DNA of 64,000 bases from Nitzschia sp. DOCU1 (taxonomy: Eukaryota > Bacillariophyta > Bacillariophyceae > Bacillariales > Bacillariaceae). Below, in pieces: positions 50,595-59,672 of the stretch. Every line of letters starts with the position of its first letter. The first letter of the stretch is position 1. The stretch is taken from assembly GCA_951394045.1 (NCBI GenBank), contig OX595990.1:2162549-2226548 (forward strand), read 5' to 3'. Below the pieces are notes generated by a model. The model saw only the letters and a program-made list of their open reading frames with translations. It ran no database searches and was not told where the DNA came from. The position numbers and the translations under genes were made by a program.

Positions 50595-52166
50595 CTATCT
50601 TTTTCGTCTTTTCTTCGTGGGAGCTTTAACGATGATTTCCTCATCATCACTTTCCTCCGATTCTTCGGATCTGTCTTTTGTGTCGACGTCTGGGATGTCA
50701 TCCTCCTCGGCTTCGGGCTCGCTCTGTGATGAATCATCCTCTGAGCTATCTCCAGTCTCCTCTTCCGAGGAATGGCTCTCATCCTGTTCATCGGCATCGG
50801 TGTCTTCTTCATCGTCACCACGCCGTTCATTCATAGCAACATTTCCGTCACGATGTACCGCGGCATACTTCATTTCTTCGTCTGAATCCACATAGTCTTG
50901 AACAACATCGTCTTGGTCGATGTCTTGATCGTCGTCGTCATCATCCGCTGCTTCCATCCCAGACGACCCTGTCCTCCAGTCGGCATCAGGGCCGAACAGT
51001 ACGCACGTCAACCGTTGTTTGAGATAGAAGCAGTCCAGTTGCTTTCGCTTCTCGGTATCATAGACTCTCAGCATTCTATCTAACCCGACCGCTGCCATTC
51101 GTGGTAATGTGGGGTGCTTCTTGAGTTGTCGCACCGAGCCAGCAGGTCCTACGTATCGCCCCAAGTTCTGGGTGGCGCTTGGTACAGATTTGTTCTTGCC
51201 AAGCTTACGTAGATCCATGCTGTAAATATACCCTGCTGCATCCCCCACTGCAAGCTCAAAGTCACCGACTTGGCAGAGGCTGGTTACTCTGTATTCAATC
51301 GGCCCACCTTCCGCCGTACTTCTGGCAATCGGCCTACGGACCTGCGATGACTCTCGCACATCATACAAACGCAGTTCTTTGTAGGCAGTTCCAACTGCCA
51401 TTGTGGTAGCATCCTGAAGAAATAAAATAGATGTCGGCCATATCGGATGCTGCAATAAAGTCTGAGGATCTGGTGGGAGATTCTTGGCCTTGAAGACAAC
51501 TTTCCCAGTTCCCAAGTCCAGCACAGTGGTTTCTCGTTCGCGGCCTCCAATGGCAATTCGATTATTCGTAAGATCGCATGCCATGGCTGTGGCTAGTTGC
51601 GTGTTAAGGTTGTTTCCAGGGGTATATGAAATAGTTGTTGACCCTTTGCTGGTTTTGTACGCATTGTAGGTCTCAACCACATCGCCATTCTTTGAATTAA
51701 CAATACTTAGATTGCCGAAAGAGTCTCCGGCGCAAAGCCGGCCTTCCTTTGCAAATGCACCGAGAGCAAGCGGTTTCCATCTCTGGGCTGATGCAGATTC
51801 TTCTCCGATATTTCCAAAGACATTCTTGGTTTCGTAACCCATTTGGTATTTCCCAAAGCTCTTCTTCGACGCTACGTCGCCTTCCCAGAACTGAATCGAG
51901 CCATTTTGCCGTAGAGCTGCGAATAAGAGTTGATCATCGTGGACGAACGTCAGGTCTACAAGACCTCGGCGTCTTGATTGGACCTCTTTTGGATCGATCC
52001 GGTATACACCATCCAAAGATACGTGAGGCATGGCATTGTGCGGTGCCACTGGCGTGTTCTCTTGCTCGTCGTCATGATCGTGGACGGGTTTGTTCTTGGG
52101 ATTCGAGGAATGCTCGGGAATGCATTCCTTTAGTAGTCCACACTCATCTCCAGTAATTAGCCTCAT
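50595..52166 (-). CDS. WDR74: WDR74/NSA1-like WD-repeat ribosome-assembly protein
   Basis: The 523 residues start at the ATG at 52166. A seven-bladed WD propeller spans about residues 1-400. The N-terminal stretch (MRLITGDECGLLKE) and the later blades (TALGGRERE-like IAIGGRERETTVLDL, GTAYKELRLYDVRESSQVRRP, LKKHPTLPRMAAVGLDRMLRVYD, LYLKQRLTCVLF-like end) match WDR74/Nsa1. Those proteins bind pre-60S particles and work with the AAA ATPase NVL/Rix7. The C-terminus is highly acidic, then Lys/Arg-rich (KKRRKR), typical of nucleolar factors. The nucleolar role is inferred from the family. Confidence 0.82.
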   Translation of the reverse strand: MRLITGDECGLLKECIPEHSSNPKNKPVHDHDDEQENTPVAPHNAMPHVSLDGVYRIDPKEVQSRRRGLVDLTFVHDDQLLFAALRQNGSIQFWEGDVASKKSFGKYQMGYETKNVFGNIGEESASAQRWKPLALGAFAKEGRLCAGDSFGNLSIVNSKNGDVVETYNAYKTSKGSTTISYTPGNNLNTQLATAMACDLTNNRIAIGGRERETTVLDLGTGKVVFKAKNLPPDPQTLLQHPIWPTSILFLQDATTMAVGTAYKELRLYDVRESSQVRRPIARSTAEGGPIEYRVTSLCQVGDFELAVGDAAGYIYSMDLRKLGKNKSVPSATQNLGRYVGPAGSVRQLKKHPTLPRMAAVGLDRMLRVYDTEKRKQLDCFYLKQRLTCVLFGPDADWRTGSSGMEAADDDDDDQDIDQDDVVQDYVDSDEEMKYAAVHRDGNVAMNERRGDDEEDTDADEQDESHSSEEETGDSSEDDSSQSEPEAEEDDIPDVDTKDRSEESEESDDEEIIVKAPTKKRRKR

Positions 52167-52507
52167 GTGGAATTAGCCACAAGGATTGGAACCTTGTCCT
52201 TTCGACTACTTTTGATACTCAAAGGCAAGAGTGGTGGTCTCGGAAGGAAAAAGTTGCGATTTCTTTCTTTCGCCAAGACGAAACGATTTCAATGGTCGGT
52301 ACATTTTGGTTGGAAGTTATTTGAGCACGGACACACGTCAGACGTGTCTAATCAGTCGACGAAATCGAATGAATGAAGTCCCTGACTGGTCGATCCCTAA
52401 AGATTCAGTCAAACGAATCGAATCACAAGTCTGCAATGGTGGTCGGTGGTATTCCGAACTATTACTACTTGCATCTACATCAATTAAAAAGAGTTGGATT
52501 GCTGTTA
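52167..52507. other. Intergenic, between two minus-strand genes
   Basis: These 341 bp hold the promoter of the WDR74-like gene and the 3' end of the hydrolase gene. Nothing else is seen. Confidence 0.5.
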
Positions 52508-53809
52508 CTAAAAGGCGTATTCATATTCTTCTGGAAACTCGGCGTCGGCCCATCCAGTGCTAGCCGAAGGCTCCAACGACGATGCATAGGACGTGGACGC
52601 TGTTCCATCCGAATTCGTACTCGAGTTGCCCATGGACGATCGCTTTGTAGCCAGCCAGATATCCTGTGAGGTAGTAGTAGAGTGACTAGCCGTCGACCCA
52701 CTACACAAAGAGCTGGATCCCCAATGGGCCAGGATACTTGGATCAAAAGCTGGCGCCATGGCCATGCCATCAATGAGGTTGGCGACTCGATGAGGGTGCT
52801 CCCAGCACACGTAGTAGCCTCCCGAGAAGGTTTCAAATTGAATTCCGTCTTTTCCTTCCAAAAGTTCTTTTGCCAGCGCAAATGACTTGGCTTCAAAACG
52901 ATCTTGCTCGCTTCCTACAATCTTGAATGTAATACCAAGGCGACGCGTCATATTGTAGACCTGGACCAGATCCCAACGGTTTGCATTTGCCTTGTGCTCT
53001 TCCATGTACCGCGAAGCACTAGAAGTAAAATAGTTCATTCCCTTGTGTCTTCGAACTGCCGCTCCAATCTCCTTCAGCTCTTGTTTGGATACCTGGTACT
53101 CTTTGGAGAAGCATTTTCGAATGATCGAATCCAAGACAGCACTGGATCGTTGAGCCGCCTGGCACGCTACCTTACCGATGGTTTGGGTCATCAAGACAGA
53201 CGAGTTGAGTGGGTGGGGTTTGTGTGTATGAGCGAAGAATGCTCCGTTAAAGCAAAGAACGTGTTCGATGCGAGTGCGAAGAGGCAAGCCCAGCGACAAG
53301 CGTTCTCGCTGACGATTCAAGAGTTCCATCATGACCATACTGGAGCAACTTTGACAAATTAAAACAGTACGTCGGATTTTGTGTGCCCGCCAGTGTGCTT
53401 CTATCAAGTTGGCTCGGTCCATCACACTGTGTGCGTAATGGTTGGGCTTGTCCGAGTCGCCCAACCCCACGAACTCCACGTACAATCGAGGCGCTGTTTG
53501 CAGCAGGTCGTCCACCTTGCTGTACGAGTACGCTCCATCAGGTGGTCCAGGCAGTAATGTGAGCCATCGGGTGCTTTGGCAAACGTCAAGAGGTGCCACC
53601 ACTTTCTTCCAAACATTGACGCTTCGTGAGTTTGGTTTTTCGAGGATCCTCTTTTTGGTAGGATCAAAGGGAACTCTATACCCAGTGGTAAACCACTCTT
53701 CTGCTGTAGTGAAGGGAGAAGGAGAGGGCGATTCTACCTCGGCTGAGGAGGATGAGCAAATCGAGGAAACATCTTCTTCCTCATTGTGTTGTTCAAAAGC
53801 AGGCTTCAT
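52508..53809 (-). CDS. Alpha/beta hydrolase-fold protein, cytosolic
   Basis: The 433 residues start at the ATG at 53809. The fold is suggested by LLPGPPDGAYSYSKVDDLL (oxyanion strand region), VEFVGLGDSDKPNHYAHS, then the nucleophile-elbow position LICQSCSSMVMMELLN, the acidic site GSEQDRFEAKS, and a late His in WEHPHRVANLIDGM. The elbow reads Q-S-C-S-S instead of G-x-S-x-G, but the serine is kept, so activity is possible. The N-terminal 60 and C-terminal 65 residues are Ser-rich and disordered. There is no signal peptide. The substrate is unknown; relatives include epoxide hydrolase- and haloalkane dehalogenase-like enzymes. Confidence 0.65.
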   Translation of the reverse strand: MKPAFEQHNEEEDVSSICSSSSAEVESPSPSPFTTAEEWFTTGYRVPFDPTKKRILEKPNSRSVNVWKKVVAPLDVCQSTRWLTLLPGPPDGAYSYSKVDDLLQTAPRLYVEFVGLGDSDKPNHYAHSVMDRANLIEAHWRAHKIRRTVLICQSCSSMVMMELLNRQRERLSLGLPLRTRIEHVLCFNGAFFAHTHKPHPLNSSVLMTQTIGKVACQAAQRSSAVLDSIIRKCFSKEYQVSKQELKEIGAAVRRHKGMNYFTSSASRYMEEHKANANRWDLVQVYNMTRRLGITFKIVGSEQDRFEAKSFALAKELLEGKDGIQFETFSGGYYVCWEHPHRVANLIDGMAMAPAFDPSILAHWGSSSLCSGSTASHSTTTSQDIWLATKRSSMGNSSTNSDGTASTSYASSLEPSASTGWADAEFPEEYEYAF

Positions 53810-54434
53810 GGTGGATAAATGTTGTGTCAGGGGACACTACAAGAATTTATGAGAACAAGAAAGACGGAAAATGTCACATGTCGAAATCCAGATGCGCCTT
53901 GCACGAAAGATCCACATTATTATAGTTTTCCAATGCGCCTTGACAAGTCGTGCTTGGTGCCGCCATCCACACAGACTTCATGAGAAGGGACCTTCAAAGA
54001 TCACATGCCTTCACTCTCTCATTCTTTCATCGTCCTATGCTGGATTGGAACGAAGAAGTGGCGGATTCTTGGATGTTCCTCTCGAAGTCGTTGAATATGG
54101 GTCCGAAACGTGGAAGCGCGTATCCAAGAGCGATAACGCGCGTGTCGCGCGTTACATTTGTGGCGAAAAATGATGGGCGGGGGAGGACAGACCGAAGATC
54201 TTTCGGCCACCATGAGATTTTCAATTTTCGAAACTTTTACTTTTTCTTCGCCGTCCTCAGTTTCGGAAAGAACTTGTGTTGGTCAGAAATCTTGTTTCTC
54301 CGCCAACAATAAACAAGGAGGTATGGGATAGTCCATGCGCCTTGCCATTTGCCACCTGGCGTCAGGCCTAAGCGGTGTGTTGCGTCAGTGGCTACGTTCA
54401 AGCAGTGCTGGTAGTTGGGTAACGACTAATAAAA
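53810..54434. other. Divergent promoter region of the two hydrolase genes
   Basis: These 625 bp lie between starts at 53809 (-) and 54435 (+). Short ORFs of about 60-120 codons are present, but none has a family signature. No repeats are seen. Confidence 0.5.
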
Positions 54435-57400
54435 ATGTCCACAGAAATGGTTGTGCCAGAAAGCAACCTCGATCGAGGAAAGGATCGTTTGGCAACGGAA
54501 AGTTCCGCACTTCTTTCGCCGGTAGCACAGGAGAAAGCTGATGATGACGACGATGAAAATTTCTGGACAAACCCATGGCTTTTATCCGTACCGACGACGC
54601 TGCTATTCCTCCTTCCCTCGTTGATTTTGGCGACGGTATTTGCACATCAAGTTTCGGGTCGCACATGGCCAGCGACCGTGTTTGCGCTTCATTCATCCGT
54701 GGCATTGTTATCCGCGTACCTACAACTATCGGCGGTAGTTTCAAATGGTCCCATTTCCCGGTTTTCCCCATGCTTCACTTCGCTTGCGTCCCTGTTGGAT
54801 ATTTGTCTCTGTCATAGAACGTATCCATCCATTGCTGGTTCCTTTGATTTCATGTTTCGAGATATCGATGGTACTCCAGTGGATGAATGGAGAAGTACAG
54901 CCTTGCTTCTACAACTAGCCCTGGTGGGATTCTGGCTGGTGGTTCTGTCTCGGACGTTAGTGGGAGGATTGACTTTGCTAGAAATATCGTGCCGGTCGTC
55001 CAGCAAGTGGAATCAGCTACTGAAATGGCTCCATATCTACTCGTTTGTCCATGGAATCATTCGTAGGCAACTTGCCAGATTCGCAAGTTACATGAATGAA
55101 CAGCTGGTTGCCCCGCGGCGTCGTTTCAGATCCAACCTCCGTGGTCTGTCGGGGGCAATGGCGCTGTTGTCGGTTGCGTGGCTGGCATTTTGCATACAAT
55201 CTTGTGTTTCTCATCTCACTGACTGGAAAGGGGTAAGAATTGGTTCGTCGAAGACCAAACCATCACATGTATCCTCGACGGCATGTTGTGACGACATGGA
55301 TCCTACCGAGTGCTCCTTGCCATTTCCGTCATTTCACCACATGGTGGCGGACAAGACTACCAAAACTGGGTGGAGAGTGGCGCTGCATAGTGATTCCTTG
55401 CCTTTCTTGAGAGGTGGTGTGCCTTTGGATCCTGGGTTCTGGAACGAACTGGATGGCTTCAGCACCATGGCTCCCATTTTATTCTATGGACTGCAAGGGC
55501 TGAAAGAGAGTCACATGGCCAGTCGCCACGGCACCAAGGCTCACGTTTATCCTCATCTCATTGACGACAATGTGCAAGAATCGATTACCCCTCGATCTAT
55601 CACTTTTCTGTGGGACGTGAATCGTTCCGAGCTGATACCACATACGGCACAATTTGACGACCTGGATCCCCACCGACCTCTCATCATGATGGTCCCGGCC
55701 CAACCACTCCGACACGGGACACACTATGCGGTTGCAGTCATCAACGCTACGGACATAGAGGGGCAAAGAATACCACCTACGTTGGGTATTCGATCCTTGT
55801 TGACCCACGAAGGTGGAGCAGACACATTGGGGTGTGTTCGAGACGATGGTCGGCGTTTGCGTTACCATAACGTTCTCTTGCCGTCATTGCAAGGGGCGGC
55901 ACCCTGGTTGGCATCTCATTCAACCGTCATTTCAGATGGTTCTCTCCAACTGATGTTTGATTTTGTGACAATGAGCCGAGATTCTCTCGAAACCATAGAG
56001 CGCGTCCGCGATGCCACATTGGAAGCCGTCGCGGCATTGGACAAACATGACGTGAGTGTTGTGAGGATAGAAGATCACGACTGCAGCGACAATTCCACCA
56101 ATATTGCTCGGACCATACATGGCAATATTCGAGTCCCGTGGTTCCTGGAATCACCTAGTCGAGGTGCGGTGCTTTCGAAAAGTCGACTGCCAATCAATGG
56201 CACGCGGCTACCCTGGGGTGCAGCCAAGTTTGTGGTGCGGGTACCGTGTTGTTTAATGGTTGCTGCTCTTGGTGACAACAGCACAGGTCGGGCTGGACGA
56301 CCGCTTCGAGCAGTCATCGAATACGGACATGGACTTTTCTACAACCGAGCTGAGGCCTTTGATCAAGCACTGTTAAGAGTAGCGGAGGATCATGGATACC
56401 TTGTCATGGCTATGGACTGGCGAGGAATGTCGTCGTTTGATTTGCCTGTCGTCATCCGGACGCTACTGGGGCAACCCAAGCTCTTTCAGGCTACTCGTGA
56501 TAACTTGTATCAAGGGTATGCAAATAAGATTGTCCTTCAGCATTACGCCAAAACGGAAATGCTTAACGCGACATGGCTTCAATTTTCAAGGAACCCTCGA
56601 CGGAGAAATACTAGCTCAATGTATCGTATTCCCTTGGCAGACAACCTTGAACGACCCACCTCAGCCTTTTACGGTTCCAGCCAGGGAGGAATCCTGGGTG
56701 CGGGCTATGCAACACTAGTCGGCGAAACGGGGCTTGATTGACCGCGGTGTATTGGGGGTTCCTGGGACTTCCTTTTCTCTCGTCCTATCTCGTTCAGCGG
56801 AGTTTGCTACCTACGACAGTCTGCTTCTTCGAAACTTTTACCGAAACCGACAAGTACGCATCATCATGTCCATTATTCAGCTTGGTTGGGATCCGGTGGA
56901 AGCCGCAGGCCAGCTGGCACCTCCTGTAAAGCCAGGGTCCTACCCTCCCATGCTCTTGCAGTCGGGACTTGGGGATGCCATTGTCCCGACCATTGCCACA
57001 GAAGCCCTGGCACGTGCGTATAATGCTTCTATTCTTCCCAACAATCCACGCACCGAAATCTTTGGAATATCCGTTTTGTCTGACCCTGTCAACCAGACTA
57101 CGGATCACAGCCACGTCGTTTGGACCGAAGTCCTTTACGAAAAGGAATATCAAAAACTACCACTTGACAATACCTTTCCAGCTCATCCCGAGAACCATGT
57201 TCACCCTTGTCTTCGACAAGATTGTGCCGTGATGGCACAATTTGCCGTCTTTGTCAACACTGGCGAGATTATTGACCCTTGCATTGATGATTCCTGTCAG
57301 CGAAGAAATGTATCTTGCTACATGCCCTGGATGGGAATCCAGACTCGTCCGAGGAATTGGACTTGCAGTGAGTGTTCTTCATCTTCAGAGGACAGTAATA

Positions 57401-57438
57401 GCACTGCGAATGCAAACGCCACATGCGGCAATGGCTAA
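54435..57438 (+). CDS. Multi-pass membrane alpha/beta hydrolase with apparent 1-nt frameshift
   Basis: Two frames form one protein of about 1000 residues: 54435-56741, and a +1 frame open from before 56734 to 57438. They meet at CTTGATTGACC, where skipping one base turns GLD-stop into GLIDRGVLG. The first part has four hydrophobic helices (about residues 50-75, 85-105, 155-180, 235-260), then a lumenal or extracellular domain. The nucleophile elbow is YGSSQGG, with Ser749. The second frame supplies the acid (SGLGDAIVP) and His (ENHVHPCLRQDC), so neither half alone has the full triad. Lipase/esterase activity is inferred. The frameshift may be an assembly error, a recent mutation or recoding. 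Confidence 0.7.
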
Positions 57439-57485
57439 GTTACAGTTTTAGTCTACTATAGCGTGTTTTTCAAACTTTTCGACTA

Positions 57486-58937
57486 TTATTGTGTGGGCGT
57501 GGCAGAAGCCGCTGACCGATCCAGCCATATTATCACTACAGTCACGTTGTCAAAGGTACCTCGCCGTATCGACTCTTCGACTAGCCACGTAGCCACTTGA
57601 TCTCGAGGCAGCCCTTGATCAACGAGTCGTTGCACTAGATCCACAGCCTCGTTGCTTTCCAGCACATCCCACAAACCGTCCGTGGCTATAATGATGAACT
57701 CGTCTTCGTCTTCCAATACTGGGACAGCAATTATTTCGGGTTCCGCCGTCACATGGGGTCGTTCGGATCGATCTCCAATAGCCCTGGAGAGCGCCAAGTT
57801 GCCATTGACTCGGTAAATGCCTCGCTCCAAAATCGGTTCCCCATCCTTTGTGGTATCTCCACACCAAACTACTTGTCCACCTAGTTTTTCAATGCGTTCC
57901 TTCTCGTAAGGATCATTGGGTTTGTGGTCTCGAGTCAGGTTCCAGGCGGTACTGTTCCGACACAAGACGGCTCGGCTATCTCCGACATTTGCGGCGATAA
58001 TAGTTCTTTGGCCTGTTGTTGTTGTCGGTGTTGTAGATGCCGAGTTTGTTTCATCGCTGCTAGTAGTAGAAGTTGTGTCGTTATCGCCAGAAGTGGCACT
58101 CGTCGGCTGGTCTACAGAAGATGCATCAGCATTGGCAGTTCGTCGATCTTCATGAATCCAAATGACAACGGCCGTACTCCCTTGATAGCTCCAGTGACTG
58201 ATTCGCTGGACTTCTCGATCTACTTTTTCCAGGGCCGATTCTAGAGCCGTTTGATAGTCTTCCAAAGTAGGAAAAGAAGGCGCTGCTGCTGATGCTGCAA
58301 ATGCCATTCGATGCAATTCTGCCGTTGTCGTTTCATCTGCCGTGCGATTTCCATGCGGACCCGTCTTAGTGCTACTACTATTATGCAATTCGGCAGCACT
58401 ACCCGTCGTCCTCCAAGCAACGTCATCTGTTTCATACACGGTCGTTGTGGCGGGAGTAATCAACGGCAAGACTCCTTGGACACTGGCATATAAATTCTTT
58501 CGCAAATAACGACTGACCGAAGGCCCGCCATGTCCATCAAAGACGGCGGCAAAATCACCATCCAACGAGACAAAGTATTCATCTTCCATATACGACCGAT
58601 ATCCCTGAGCAGAACAAACCGAAATGGGATACGCAAATTTGTGATTACTGCTTTCCACGGCATCCTGTTCCTGAACGTCGCCTCCTCGGACTGTCATGCC
58701 GCCACCGCCGTCATCAAAAGACCATTTTTTGTCATCTCCACCTCTCCAATTCCAAAAGGTTCGCCGCGGCGACTCTGGAAAGCAAATGACATTCCATCTT
58801 GGACTACTACTAGGATTATGACAAGCCGACATGGCTCCCCAGGGCATTCGGGCAGGCCGAATCATGGATGTGACACCTCCTGTTCGGACACTTCGAAAAC
58901 CCATCATTCCGACAATCGTCCCGGCCCAAGACGCCAT
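57486..58937 (-). CDS. PP2C-type protein phosphatase (PPM family)
   Basis: The 483 residues start at the ATG at 58937. The PP2C catalytic domain runs from about residue 100 to the end. Metal ligands and motifs are in order: YMEDEYF (Glu118, Asp119), VFDGHGG (Asp134), NVGDSRAVL, DHKPNDPYEKERIEKLGG, GNLALSRAIGD, ATDGLWDVLE and the terminal DNVTVVII. The enzyme removes phosphate from Ser/Thr using two Mn/Mg ions. A Thr/Ser/Asp-rich insert of about 35 residues lies within the domain before GQRTIIAANVGDSR. The N-terminal 90 residues are variable and could include an organellar leader. It is convergent with the hydrolase gene; stops are 47 bp apart. Confidence 0.93.
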   Translation of the reverse strand: MASWAGTIVGMMGFRSVRTGGVTSMIRPARMPWGAMSACHNPSSSPRWNVICFPESPRRTFWNWRGGDDKKWSFDDGGGGMTVRGGDVQEQDAVESSNHKFAYPISVCSAQGYRSYMEDEYFVSLDGDFAAVFDGHGGPSVSRYLRKNLYASVQGVLPLITPATTTVYETDDVAWRTTGSAAELHNSSSTKTGPHGNRTADETTTAELHRMAFAASAAAPSFPTLEDYQTALESALEKVDREVQRISHWSYQGSTAVVIWIHEDRRTANADASSVDQPTSATSGDNDTTSTTSSDETNSASTTPTTTTGQRTIIAANVGDSRAVLCRNSTAWNLTRDHKPNDPYEKERIEKLGGQVVWCGDTTKDGEPILERGIYRVNGNLALSRAIGDRSERPHVTAEPEIIAVPVLEDEDEFIIIATDGLWDVLESNEAVDLVQRLVDQGLPRDQVATWLVEESIRRGTFDNVTVVIIWLDRSAASATPTQ

Positions 58938-59672
58938 TGTAATGCAATACAATATTCACAAAAAGGAATAGCAAGTGTCTTATAGCAGGTGGATGACAGC
59001 AGAACTGTCTCTCTGACGCCGACAACACAAAAGTTAAACACAATCGAACGCCATTTTCAAAATCCAGAAACGCGTTTTGATGACACCCTGGACACAACGA
59101 TGACCGAACGGCATGTGAGGATAGGTACAGTAAGTGACTACGTAGATAGGAACACTTCAGTCCCAGTTCAGTCGGGGGTTCTTGATGACGTATTGATTGA
59201 TTCGTGGATGCTTGTTCTTCTTCTGCACGTTTGTTGGAAGTGGCGGCAAGTGGTACAAAATCTACAGAGAGATCTTACGCCTGTCAATACTCCGAGGAAA
59301 ATTCCAAAACGTCGGCTGGTCGCCAGAAAAGATACAGAGATTTGGACCGGCGTCCTTCTCATTCAGACCCGCTGATATCCACACATACATTGGCATAACA
59401 CTCTCTTGTTGCTGCTGTTGTCGTTGTTGTTTGTGGTGGTAGGCCACTGACGGAACTGGGAGCCAACAGTAAGTAACTGTGAATGATAGATATTCCTCTC
59501 TTCCGATGTTCTTATCGATAACGCAATGCCGCACCTCTTCTTTACTAATGACAATCAAGGTTCATTTTTAGGGAGTGATCAAAGGTCGTCCTCCCACCTT
59601 ACCCAATGGTATCTATCTATCATTTGTTTTCTTGAATAGCATCGACTATGCTCTGACCTTCTTCTTTTTGGA
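58938..59672. promoter_or_regulatory. Divergent promoter region of PP2C and the CHAT-NTPase gene
   Basis: These 735 bp lie between starts at 58937 (-) and 59673 (+). Overlapping short ORFs at 58989-59558 show no family features. TTGTTGCTGCTGTTGTCGTT-type simple sequence occurs near 59405. No specific promoter motif was identified. Confidence 0.4.
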
